Shown piece after piece: positions 18,072-29,924 of a stretch of DNA of 64,000 nt. The translations under genes and the position numbers were made by a program. Source of the DNA: Mesorhizobium loti (GTDB lineage: Bacteria > Pseudomonadota > Alphaproteobacteria > Rhizobiales > Rhizobiaceae); contig CP050293.1 of NCBI GenBank assembly GCA_014189435.1, forward strand, positions 2,113,001 through 2,177,000, given 5' to 3'. Below the pieces are notes generated by a model that did no database searches, was not told the DNA's origin, and saw only the letters and a list, made by a program, of their open reading frames with translations. Each line of letters begins with the position of its first letter. Position 1 is the stretch's first letter.

Positions 18072-18347
18072 ATGGTTTGGAAGATGTCCCCAGAAAAAGT
18101 TCGTGCATTCCCGATCGACCGTCAGGTATTCTTGGTCAGAGAGGTTGCTGCCAAACTTTGCAACCTGCATGGCGAGACCGCCACCTCCTTCTGGAGAGCC
18201 AAGGCGTCGGAGTTGCTCGATCTTGTGGTCGGATCCGGCAGGGACAGAACCGCAGCCGGCGATGAAGTACGCAGGTTTTTCCTGGCCGTACAGAGAGAAA
18301 TGTCGGCCGATACGGTCGCGGAGTCGATGCCAATTCTTTCCGCTTGA
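18072..18347 (+). CDS. DUF6074-like small hypothetical protein
   Basis: From the ATG at 18072 the frame encodes 91 residues (MVWKMSPEKVRAFPIDRQVFLVREVAAKL). The core AFP-x-x-RQ-x-x-x-VREVA followed by an amphipathic helical region resembles DUF6074, a family of small rhizobial proteins of unknown function. The frame also opens at 18051 with another ATG. No catalytic motif is visible. It lies just upstream of the giant autotransporter on the same strand but is separated from it by 206 nt. Confidence 0.5.
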   Translation: MVWKMSPEKVRAFPIDRQVFLVREVAAKLCNLHGETATSFWRAKASELLDLVVGSGRDRTAAGDEVRRFFLAVQREMSADTVAESMPILSA

Positions 18348-18405
18348 AGAAAATATCGCCGATTTTGACTCTAATATTTACTCAATTAGTGCGTAAAATC
18401 CGGTC

Positions 18406-18423
18406 ATTTCTGTGATTTCTGTG
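18406..18423. promoter_or_regulatory. Tandem 9-bp repeat upstream of autotransporter
   Basis: ATTTCTGTG occurs twice head to tail (18406-18414 and 18415-18423) in an unusually AT-rich patch 131 nt before the autotransporter start. It could be a regulator-binding site. The 206-nt gap 18348-18553 otherwise holds only AT-rich promoter-like sequence with no clear -35/-10 pair. Confidence 0.35.
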
Positions 18424-18553
18424 CCAGGTCGGCAACAGCGCACCTAAATTACATCGCCTCAATTCTTGGGAGCCTCCGTTGCTGCTGCAATCTGATAGAT
18501 TGCATTGGCAAGGGGTGATTCGTGCCGATGCGGCGCGGGTCTGGGGGGTGAAG

Positions 18554-21500
18554 ATGACTCGTGTTCGATCGAGAGCAGTCGAGTCTCGCGTTGTCTCAAA
18601 GTGGTTGAGACAGAGATTTCTCGGTATTTCAGGTTTGGCGACACTGGCGGCCGTGGCATTGCTCATGGTGTCTGCGTTGCTCTTGGGCTCCACCGACCGG
18701 GCCGGAGCGGCTTGCGTTTCTGCCAGCGGCAATGTCGAAAATTGCACCGATGCAATATCATCTCCCGCCGACCTCAGTTTCACCGCACCCGGCACCACGA
18801 CGCTCAACGTCAACACGCTGACGATCGATCCCAGCCGGATATCTTTGACCGGTACGGGATCGAGCCCGGCGCCGGCAACGGAAGTCCAGCACTACACCTG
18901 CAGCACCGGCAACGCGGCCGACTGCACGATCACGCCGGAAACGCCAGCCACACAGACCGATCCGGCGAAACCCGAGAGCTGCGCGGTCGCCGGCGGCGCG
19001 CCGCCCGGGACGACTTGCATCGCGCCACCGGTCAAGGCCGCTGGTGGGCCGTCGGGCAATTCCGGCCCGACACTCACGGTCAACTACAGCCAGCCGGGAG
19101 CCGATGCCAATGTGTCGGGCAGCGGCGCGGTGATCGCAACCGGCACCATCGGCGTGCTCGGCGCCTCGAACGGCAGCCGCGGCGGCAATGGCAGCAATGG
19201 CTATGTCTTTTCGGATGGTGGCGATGGCGGCAACGGCGCCGATGGCGGCACCGTCACCGTCAACGTCACTGGAGCCGTCAAAACCAGCAACAATTGCGTG
19301 CTGCCCACGGGATGCCCGAATGCAGGCATCGTCGCGAGCAGTGTCGGCGGCGATGGCGGCGATGGTGGTGATGCCAAGGGTATTTCGGGCGATGCCGGCG
19401 ATGGCGGCCTGGGCGGTGTCGGCGGCGACGCTACCGTCAACTTCAACGGCGGAAGCGTCGAGACGTCGGGTAATTATTCAGCAGGCATCGTCGCCATCAG
19501 CCAGGGCGGCCATGGCGGTAATGGCGGCGGCGGCGGCGGCCTGGTCTTCAACCCGGGCGGCGGCAGCCCCGCCGGCAGCGGCGGCAACGCCAATGTCTTC
19601 ACAGGCGCAGGCACGACGATCACCACGTATGGCATCTATTCGCATGGCATCGCCGCCCAATCGATCGGCGGCGGCGGCGGCGGCAGCGCCGGTGGTTTCG
19701 GCCTGTTCTCCTCCTCCGGCGGTGGCGGCGGCAATGGCGGCAATGGCGGCATCGTCCAGGTTACCAACAATGCCGCGATCACCACTTGGGGCAACAATTC
19801 GCAAGGCATCCTTGCCCAGACCATCGGCGGCGGTGGCGGCGACGGCGGCTCGAACTTCGGCCTGTTCGCCTCGGGCGGCAGCGGCAGTCTCGGCGGCAAT
19901 GGCGGCCCGGCCAATGTCGTGACGGTCGGCGTCACCAATTCGGGCGCGATCATCACGCATGGTCAGGAATCGAACGGCATCCTGGCGCAGTCGATCGGCG
20001 GCGGCGGCGGCAATGGCGGCAATTCGGGTGGCCTCGTCTCGCTCGGCGGCAATGGTGCCTCGACCACTAATGGCGGCATTGTCGAGGTGGTGAACACCGC
20101 GGCCGGTTCGATCAGCACCGACGGCAAGCAGTCGGCTGGCATCTTCGCGCAGTCGGTCGGCGGCGGCGGCGGCAATGGCGGCACCTCCGGCGGCCTGTTC
20201 TCGGCCGGCGGTTCCGGCGGCGCCGGCGGCAACGGCGCTCGGGTGACGGTCACCAATGCCGGCGATATCGAGACCGGCAAGATCGCAACCCAGGCCGGCA
20301 TGACCTCGGCGGATGCAGTCAACTCGGCCGGCATCTTCGCGCAATCGGTCGGTGGCGGCGGCGGCAATGGCGGCGGCGCTTTCGCCGGCGGCATCGGCTT
20401 CAGCGTCGCGCTTGGCGGCTCGGGCGGCAGCGGCGGAACGTCCGGCGCGGTGGAAGTGCTGCGCGACGCCAACGATACCGCTTACTCGATCATCACCCAT
20501 GGCGACATGTCGGATGCCGTTTTCGCGCAGTCGATTGGCGGCGGCGGCGGCAATGGCGGATTCTCGGTTTCGGGTGCGGTGGGAGCGCTTGCGCTCGCCA
20601 TGGGCGGGGCCGCGGGCAACGCCAGCGACGGCAATACCGTGACGGTGGAGACCGCCGGGTCGCTGACCACCTATGGAAACGGCTCTCGGGGCATCTTCGC
20701 ACAATCGATCGGCGGTACGGGCGGCAATGGCGGCGCGGCAATCGCGGTTGCGATCAACGCTACCGGCACATTCGCCGCGGCGATCGGCATTGGCGGCAAT
20801 GGTGGCGCGGGCGGCGCATCGAAACTCGTCACCGTATCGAGCCTCAGCGACATTTCGACGGCCGGCGACAATGCCGGCGGCATCGTCGCGCAATCGGTCG
20901 GCGGTGGCGGCGGCAATGGCGGCTATTCGATCGGCGGCGCCATCGGCGGCGCGGTCGGTATTGCGGTCAACATTGGCGGCAAGGGCGCCGGCGGCGGTGC
21001 CGGCGCCGACGTCATCGTTGGCAGCTCCGGCTCGATCCACACGAAGGGCGACAATTCGACCGGCATCCTGGCGCAATCGATCGGCGGCGGCGGCGGCAAT
21101 GGCGGCTTCACCGTTTCTGCGGCGCTTGGCGCAGGCGCAGCCAGCGTTGGCCTGGGCGGCTCGGGCGGAGACGCCAGCAAAGCCGGTAACGTCACCGTTA
21201 ATGCCGACGGCGCCAATCATGCGGTCACCACAAGCTATGCGGGCACCTGGAATCTCGTCACCGAAGGCAAGAACGCTGTCGGCGTCCAAGCAGAAAGCAT
21301 TGGCGGTGGCGGCGGCAATGGCGGGTTCTCCGGCGGCATCGCCGCCGGTGGTCTTGTCGGTGTCGGCGTCAATCTCGGCGGCACGGGCGGTGGCGGCGGC
21401 GATGCGGGTACGGCAACCGTCAACAATGGCAAGAAAGTCGGCAATGTCGTCACGCAAAACAGCATCCTGACGATCGACGACGGCTCGATCGGCATCCTGG

Positions 21501-24500
21501 CGCAGTCGATTGGCGGCGGCGGCGGCAATGGCGGCTTTGCCGTGACGCTGAGCGGCTCCGGCTCCTATGGTGGCGCCGGCGGTTCGGCCTCGGTCTCGAT
21601 CGGCGGCAGCGGCGCGAAAGGCGGCATAGGCAAGCATGCCGAGGTCAACAATTACGGCAACATCACCACTTACGGCAAACAGGCCGACGGCATCCTGGCG
21701 CAATCGATCGGCGGCGGCGGCGGCAATGGCGGCTTCAGCGTCGCCGGTACGTTTACGACAGGCGCGTTGGGCGCTTCGGTCGCCGTCGGCGGTACTGGCG
21801 GAACCGGCCAGACGGCTGGTTCGGTGACGGTCAATTCGACCGGCAACATCGAAACGCATGGCGACCAATCGATCGGCATCCTGGCGCAGTCGGTCGGCGG
21901 CGGCGGCGGCAATGGCGGTTTCGCCGGCGCCGCCGCCATCACGCTGCAGGGCGCGAGCGCCGCCGTCGGTCTCGGCGGCAAGGGTGCGGGCGGCGGCAAT
22001 GCCGATGTCGTCCATGTCACCTCGACCGGCAACATCACCACCTCCGGCGACCAGGCGATCGGCATCCTGGCGCAGTCGGTCGGCGGCGGTGGCGGCAATG
22101 GCGGCTCGACCGTATCGCTCGCACTGGGAAGGGACGCCGGCATCGGTGTCGCGCTTGGCGGCAGCGGCGGCGCGGCCGGTAATGGGCTTGGCGTCACCGT
22201 CATCTCGACAGGCAACATTTCGACCGGTGCCGATTTCTCGCCCGGTGACGTGCGGGGCACCGGCGCCGCGGGCATCCTGGCGCAATCGGTCGGCGGCGGC
22301 GGCGGCAATGGCGGCTTTGCCGGTACACTCGGCGGCGGCAAGTCGATCGCGGTCGGCGTGGCGCTTGGCGGCAATGGCGCCGGCGGTGGCGGCGCCGACA
22401 TCGTCACGGTCACCTCGACCGGCAACATCTCGACCAATTTCGACAATTCGTCCGGCATCATCGCGCAGTCGATCGGCGGCGGCGGCGGCAATGGCGGCTT
22501 CAGCGTGGCTGTCAGCGGCGCGCTCGGCGATCCGGATGCGGCAACGGCGTCGGTGGCGATCGGCGGCAAGGGCGGCATCGGCGGCGTCGGCAAGGCCGTC
22601 ACGGTGACAAGCACCGGCACGATCACGACGACAGGCAAATTCTCCAATGGCATCCTGGCGCAGTCGATCGGCGGTGGCGGCGGCAATGGCGGCTTCGCCG
22701 TCGCCGGTTCGGCCACCACCGGCAATGCCGGCATCGGTGTCGGTATCGGCGGTGCGGGCGCGACGGGCTCGATCGCCGGCAATGTGATCGTCAACAGCTA
22801 TAACGTTGCCTTGAACGGCCAGCCGGTGTTGCAGGCGCCAGCCGGCAACGCCGCGACGATCTGGACACAGGGTGACAATTCGTCCGGTATCTTCGCGCAA
22901 TCGGTCGGCGGCGGCGGCGGCTCCGGCGGCTTCGCCGGCAGCCTCGGCATTGGGCTGGGCGGCGGCGGATTGGGCGTCAGTGTCGGTGGCAGCGGCGGAG
23001 CGGCGTCGAATGCCGGCATGGTCAACGTCAACAGCTACAACAACATCCTGACCAATGGAAAAGACTCTTTCGGCATCCTGGCGCAGTCCGTCGGTGGCGG
23101 CGGCGGCAATGGCGGCTTCGCCATCGCGCTCTCGGGCAGCAAGGATCTTGCCGGCAGCGTCGGTGTCGGCGGTTCGGGAACGAGCGGCGGCGAGGCCAAC
23201 ATCGTCACCGTCGACAGCCATGGCAATATCGAGACCGATGGCGATGGCTCGCATGCGATCTTCGCGCAATCGGTCGGCGGTGGCGGCGGCAATGGCGGCT
23301 TCGCGGTCGCGGGCAGCCTGGGCGGCAAGGGCAGCCTGCGGTCGCTCTCGGCGGCGGAGGCGGCGCCGGCGGCGATGCAAAATCGGTCACCGTCACCAGC
23401 ACCGGCAATCTGCGCACCGAAGGCAGCAAGGCCGACGGCATCCTGGCGCAGTCGGTGGGCGGCGGCGGTGGTAATGGCGGTTTCACGGGCGCGCTCGCCA
23501 TTGTCGGCGATGGCGGCGCGATCGGCGTCGGTGTCGGTGGCACGGGCGGCGGCGGCGGCGATGGCGATGTCGTCACGGCCACCTCGATCGGCAACATTGT
23601 CACCATCAAAGCCAATTCGAACGGCATCCTGGCGCAGTCTGTCGGCGGCGGCGGCGGCAATGGCGGCGCTGTCGTGACGCTGTCTGGCGCCGGCAAGCAA
23701 GGCAGCGCCTCGGTGTCGGTTGGCGGCAAGGGCGGCAGTGGCGGTATTTCCAAGCTGGTCACCGTCAACAACACCGGCACGATCGACACCACGGGGGATC
23801 TTTCGAACGGCATCCTGGCGCAGTCGATCGGTGGCGGTGGCGGCAATGGCGGCTTCTCCATCGCCGGCAACATGACGGTCGACGGCACCGGCGGCGCCAG
23901 CGTCAGCATCGGCGGCTTCGGTGGTCTCGGCAAGGATGCCGGCGCGGTCATCGTCAACAGCAATGTCGGCACCACGCTCGCCAACAGCAATGCGACCATC
24001 CACACCCGGGGCGGTGACGCGAACGGCATCATGGCGCAATCGGTCGGTGGCGGCGGCGGCAATGGCGGGTTCTCCGGCGCGCTGTCGGTCACGGGTCCGA
24101 ACGCCAAGGCGGCAATCGGTATCTCCATCGGCGGCTTCGGCGCCGGTGCTGGCAACGGCGAGGCCGTCACCGTCACCTCGGTCGACAACATCCTGACCGA
24201 AGGCGCCGGCGCCAACGGCATCTTTGCGCAATCCGTCGGCGGTGGCGGCGGCAGCGGCGGCTTCTCGTTTGCGGCAGCGATCAACGGTACGCTCGGCAAG
24301 GGGCAAGGCACCAAGGCGGCAATTTCGGCCTCTCTGGGCGGCCTGGGCGGCTCGGCCGGCGACGGCAGAAACGTCACGGTCGACTCAACCGGCATCATCC
24401 AGACCACCGGCATCAAGGCGTTCGGCGTGTTGGCGCAGTCGGTCGGCGGCGGCGGCGGCAATGGCGGCCTCAGCGTCACCACCAGCCTCAGCCTTGGCGA

Positions 24501-27500
24501 GAACGGCAACCAGATCAGCGCCTCCGTCGGTGGCGTGGGCGGCGGCGGCGGTGCCGGCGGCGACGTGCTGGTGACGCGCCACGGCGCGACCATCACCGGA
24601 GGCGACCAGGCGGTCGGTCTCTTCGCCCAGTCAATCGGCGGCAGCGGCGGCAATGGCGGCATGTCGATTTCAGGCGTCATCGCGGGAACCGATGCCAAGA
24701 CCTTGTCGGCGAGCGTCGGCGGCTTTGGCGGCGTCGGCAGCAATGCAGGCAAGGCGACGATCGACAACACCGGCGCTGTCTCGACCTATGGTATCGAAGC
24801 GCATGCCATCCAGGCGCAGTCGGTCGGCGGCGGCGGCGGCAATGGCGGCATGGCCGTCTCGGCAGCCATCGGTTCGCTCGGCACCGGAACCAATCTCAAT
24901 GTCGGCGTCAGCGTTGGCGGCTTTGGCGGCGACAGCGGCTATGGCGGTGACGTCGTCGTGACCAACCACGGCCTGCTGCAGACCGGTCTGCTGGCGACCG
25001 GACAGACGGTTACCAATGGCGACGGCGCCTACGGCATCTTCGCCCAGTCAATCGGCGGCGGCGGCGGCTCCGGCGGCAATGCGATCACCGGCGTGCTCGG
25101 CCTCTCCGGCAACAATCCCGGTACGCAGGCCAATGTCAGCGTCGCGGTCGGCGGCTCCGGTGGCAACGGCAACAAGGGCGGCACGGTCACGATCGAGCAG
25201 CATGGCGGCATCGAGACCTCCGGCATGGGCGCGTTCGGCATCCTGGCGCAGTCGATCGGCGGCGGCGGCGGCACCGGCGGTCGCTCGAACTCGATCTCGC
25301 TGCAGCTGGGTGCGAGATGCACGACAGCCAAGATCTGCGAACCGGCCGGCGGCAAGCCGAACTGGAACCTGCAGGCGACGGTCGGCGGGGCAGGCGGAAC
25401 GGCCAATGACGGCAACACCGTCGACGTCTCCAACTACGATTTCATCACCACCCATGGCGACAAGTCATCGGGCATCGTCGCCCAGTCGATCGGCGGCGGC
25501 GGCGGCATGGGCGGCGATGCCTATATCGGCACCACCGGCCTTGTCGCCATTCCCTATGTGCCGCTGGATCCGACAATTCTTCTCGCGCCTCTGGGCACAT
25601 CCAGCCTGAAGCGCTCCGGCTCGGTCGCCATCGGCGGTTCGGGTACGGGCGGCGGCTCGGGTGGCACTGTCATCGTCAGCAATGAAGGCATCATCACCAC
25701 GCATGGCCAGAAGTCGGACGGCATCCATGCCCAGTCGATCGGCGGTGGCGGCGGCGACGGTGGCGACGGCATGGCCGGCGCGCTCGGCACCGTTGGTCTT
25801 GGTGGCAGCGCCGGTGCGAGCGGCAATGGTGGCGCCGTTACCGTCACCAATGGCAAGCTCGATCTGTCCCAGGTGACCATGGCCACGATCGAGACCTTCG
25901 GCACAACGCCGACGGCGCCAAGCGCCGACGGTCCGACCGTGGATCCTCAACTGGGGCATTCGGCCGGCATCTTCGCCCAGTCGGTTGGTGGCGGCGGCGG
26001 TTCCGGCGGTGGCGCGGGCGCGCTGCTGGCGATCGGTGGCGGCGGCGGCGCTTCAGGCGCCGGCGGCCATGTCATCGTCAACAATTACGGCGGCATCCTC
26101 ACCCATGCCGATGATTCCGTTGGCATCTTCGCGCAGTCGGTTGGCGGCGGCGGTGGCGCCGGCGGCTCACTCGGTATCACCGCGCTCGGTGTCGGCGGCA
26201 GTGGTGGCTCTAGCGGTGGCGGTGGCGCGGTCGATGTTGCCAATGTGGCAATGATCGAGACGCATGGCATCGATTCCTATGCGATCCAGGCGCAGTCGGT
26301 TGGCGGCGGCGGCGGCTCCGGCGGCGGCAAGAATGGCGGCGTCACCGGCTCGATCCCGGCGCTGATCGCGATCGGCGGTTCGGGGGGCTCGAGCGGTGCC
26401 GGCGGCGTCGTCACGGTCACCAATTCCAACGTCCTGCACACCTACGGCGCCGGCGCCGATGCCATCAACGCCCAGTCGGTCGGTGGTGGCGGCGGCTCGG
26501 GCGGACGGGCGATCGGCTTCATCGCTGTCGGCGGCAAGGGCGGCAGCTCCGGCAAGGGCGGCGACGTCACCGTGACCAACAATGCCGCCGGCGCGATCAC
26601 CGTCGAAGGCTTGGGTGCGCACGGCATCTTCGCGCAGTCGATCGGCGGTGGCGGTGGCAATGGCGGCGGCGCGTTCGCCGCCAGCATCGTGCCGGTCGCG
26701 ATCGGCGTTGGTGGCAATGGCGGCAGTTCGGGCGACGGCGGCGTCGTCACCGTCAACAACCATGGCCGCATCACCACGATTGAAGATGCGTCGGTGGCGA
26801 TCTTTGCCGAATCGATCGGCGGCGGTGGCGGTAATGGCGCCATGAGCGTTTCCGCGGCTCTCAGCCCGGGCGCCTTCACCTTCGGTATCGGCGGCGCCGG
26901 TGGCGCCAACGGCAAGGGCGGCGACGTCAACGTCACCAATTTCAGCGACGGCATCATCCACACGCAGGGCTTCGGCTCGACCGGCATCATGGCGCAGTCG
27001 GTCGGCGGCGGCGGCGGCAATGGCGGCGCGGCCTATTCGGTGGCCGCCGGCGCGGCCGGCCTCTCCATCGCGCTTGGCGGCAAGGGCGCGGCCGGCGGCG
27101 ACGGCGGCATTGTCACCGTCATCAACAACGGCGCCATGCAGCTCGACGGCGACAATTCGGTGGCGATCTTCGCGCAGTCGGTCGGCGGTGGCGGCGGCAC
27201 AGGCGGAACCGCGATCGCGGCGACGATCGGGCCACCGGTGTTCATCGGCGGCGACACCGGCGCGACCGGCACGGGCGGTGACGTCACCGTCACCAACACC
27301 GGCCACATCACGCTGACGGGCGACGGTTCGGTCGGCATCTTCGCGCAATCGGTCGGCGGCGGCGGCGGCGTGGTGACGGCCGGTACCGACGGCATCATCG
27401 AGGCCGTCAACGGCGGCAGCGGCAATGGCGGCAAGGTCACCATCAACAGCAATGTCGCCATGGTGATCACCGGCGACAATTCGGTCGGCGTGTTCGGACA

Positions 27501-29601
27501 GAGCATCGGCGGCGGCGGCGGCGTCGGCGGCCATACCGGTGACTTGCTCGGCCTGAGGATGAACGCGAACTCGACCCCGCAGGGCTTTTCCGGCTCGGCC
27601 GGCGGCAGCGGCACCGGCGGCGGCATCGAGTTCACGCAGACGGCGGACCTCGACGTGACCGGCAAGAATTCCTTCGCGCTGATGGAGCAGAGCGCCGGCG
27701 GCACCAGCAATGGCGATATCAAGGTGACCATCGCCACCGGCGTGAAGATCACCGGCGGCTCTGGCGGGGGTGCGGGCGTCAATTTCAAGGACGGCAACAA
27801 CAATGTGTTGACCAACAATGGTCTCGTCCGTTCGGTGCAGCTGATCGACGGCTATGCGATGCGCGGCGGCGGCGGCAACGACACGTTCGACAATTACTTC
27901 GCAACAGTCGGGTCGGTCGGGCTTGGCAGCGGCCTCAACACCTTCAACAACAAGGCCACTGCCCTCTATCTGATGGGCGACACGGTCGATCTCGGCCTGA
28001 CCGGTCAGCTCAACAATGACGGCTTGGCGGCACCCGGCGGGCTCGACCGCGTGATGACCACCGAGGTCAACGGCAGCTGGTCGCAAGCGGCCACCGGCGT
28101 CTATCTGCTCGACCTCGATCTCGACCCCGAGGCCGACCGGATCGATGTGACGGGAACGGCCGACGTCAATGGTTTCGTCAACATCAACATCATGGAGCCA
28201 GGTGCGGCCTCGCCAGGCAACGAGGACTACATCATCCTGCATGCGCTTGGCGGCGTGACCGACAAGGGTTTGAAGCTGAATGCCGTACCGAGCGCGGTGG
28301 CGCAGTATTCGCTGAAATATCCCAATCCCGAGGACATCGTCCTCAATGTCGACATCAGTTTCGCCCGCACCGGCCTGACCGAGAACCAGACGGCGGTGGG
28401 TTCGGCGATCAATGCGATCCAGACCGACCTGACGTCGCCGAACTTCACCAAGATCGCCAGCGCGATCTTCTACATCCCGACGCTCGACCAGCTTGGCGCG
28501 GTCTACGACACCATCTCGGGCGAGGGCGTCAGCGGCTTCCAGCAACCGGAGTTCGACGCCAACGGCACCTTCCTGACTGCGATGAACCGGCAGTCGGATG
28601 CCTGGCGCATGGGCATGGCAACAGATCCGATGACCCAGTCGGTGGCGGTGCCGGAGACGGCCTATGCGGAAGCGCCGGGCAAAGCCAATCCCTTCAATGC
28701 CATGGCGAAGGCGCCGGATGAGCGACGCTGGAATTACTGGGCGACGGCCGGCGGCAATTCGGGCGTCGTTTCCGGCGATCCCGTCGTCGGCAGTGCGGGC
28801 CTCGGCTACAAGTCCGGCAACTTTGCCGCCGGCCTCGACTCGCAGGGCGATCCCGACATCCTGATGGGTTTCGCGCTCGGCGGTGTCGCGTCATCCTTTG
28901 CCTTGCCGGACCGCGAAACCTCCGGCAACGTCATCGGCGGTCATGCCGGCGCCTATGGCGCGCGCAAATGGGGACAGTTCTACATCAACGGTTCGCTGGC
29001 GATGGACCTCTACTCCAACACCACCGACCGCTTCACCTCGGTTCCCGGCGCGCCCGATCCGCTCAACCCGGTGCCGGCGATATCTAGGGAACACTGGACC
29101 GGCGATTTCATGAGCGCCGGCTTCGGCACCACAATCGAGGCCGGCTGGCGGCAGCCGGTCGGGGCAGGCGCCATCACGCCGTTCGCCGGGCTGCAGTTCC
29201 AAGCGCTGGCGATGCAGGGTTTCTCGGAAAAGTCGCCGAGTGACGGTGCGCTCGGGCTGGACTTCGAGCATCGCACAGTGATCTCGTTGCCGGTCTCGCT
29301 CGGCCTGCAGCTCGACACGACGGTGGCTGTCGGCGAGACCACGACCCTGCAGGCCTGGGGGCGCGCGGCCTGGCTGCATGAGTTCAAGCCGGACCGCTCG
29401 GTCGAACCAGGCTTCCAGGCAGCCCCTGGCTACGCCTTCGTCGTCCAGGGTGCTGCGGCGGCGGAAGACGCCGTCGCCGTCAACGCTGGCGTCAAGCTGA
29501 ACTGGGGCAGCAACACATCGGTGTTCGCCACCTTCGACGGCAAGTTCGCCGACCGGGTGCAGACCTATGGCGGCAATGTCGGGTTCAGGGTGGACTGGTA
29601 G
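18554..29601 (+). CDS. Giant glycine-rich repeat autotransporter (frameshifted near 23338)
   Basis: With the frame repaired this is a protein of about 3,680 residues. The start at 18554 follows GGGGGGTGAAG. A long signal sequence (KWLRQRFLGISGLATLAAVALLMVSALLLGS) ends near residue 55. The passenger holds about 43 copies of a motif close to GI-x-AQS-(I/V)-GGGGG-NGG, one per roughly 75-80 residues, alternating with Val/Thr-rich strands (VTVTSTGNI-x-T-x-GD), which predicts a very long beta-helix or beta-solenoid. The last ~295 residues are an autotransporter beta-barrel ending in W. One base appears to be missing at 23338 (CCTGCGG where CCTGGCGG would fit); both flanking frames carry the same repeat. 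It is probably a surface adhesin; the target is unknown. Confidence 0.88.
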
Positions 29602-29769
29602 GGGGAGGACACGAGTCATTCGCCGGCACGCTACCCGGCGGAGCTGGTTCGGTTGCCGCGCATCAAATCTTGTTGCGAGCGGGTGGCGACTCTGCCCCAC
29701 AGCGGGTCACTTGACGCCATTTCTGCAACTGCATTGTTAGCAAACGATAAACTATTGCTGGCAACCGTC

Positions 29770-29791
29770 CACGCGGGATGCGTGCTTTTTT
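29770..29791 (+). terminator. Candidate terminator after autotransporter
   Basis: CACGC-GGGAT-GCGTG is followed by CTTTTTT, about 170 nt after the autotransporter stop. The stem is only 5 bp, but the six-T tract fits intrinsic termination. The 323-nt gap 29602-29924 has no gene I can support. Confidence 0.5.
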
Positions 29792-29869
29792 GGTCGTCTT
29801 TCTGCCTTCAATGTCCGTCGATCAGCCAATGAACCCTTCTTTTGGAAGCCAATAGATCACTGATCAAAA

Positions 29870-29899
29870 ATGAACGAAACTTTTTAGCCATTCGTTCAT
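29870..29899. promoter_or_regulatory. 9-bp inverted repeat upstream of TadG-like gene
   Basis: ATGAACGAA (29870-29878) and TTCGTTCAT (29891-29899) are perfect inverted arms with a 12-nt AT-rich spacer, ending 25 nt before the ATG at 29925. Its position suits an operator for the three-gene Tad-like operon or a hairpin in its leader. I do not recognise the regulator. Confidence 0.45.
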
Positions 29900-29924
29900 A
29901 CATGCGTGCTTTCTAATCTAGGTC

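Noticed and set aside
19478..23380. Very long antisense open frames (1,300 residues and others) on the minus strand under the autotransporter
   Set aside because: They mirror GC-rich Gly/Ala repeat codons; the Ala/Asp/Arg- and Pro-rich products have no domain and no ribosome site.
19163..27540. Regular short repeats resembling a CRISPR array
   Set aside because: They are in-frame codons of the glycine-rich protein repeat with variable spacers of ~230 bp, with no leader or cas genes.
26167..28545. 792-codon minus-strand frame beneath the C-terminal autotransporter region
   Set aside because: Low-complexity shadow of the repeat region and barrel linker; no supporting signals.
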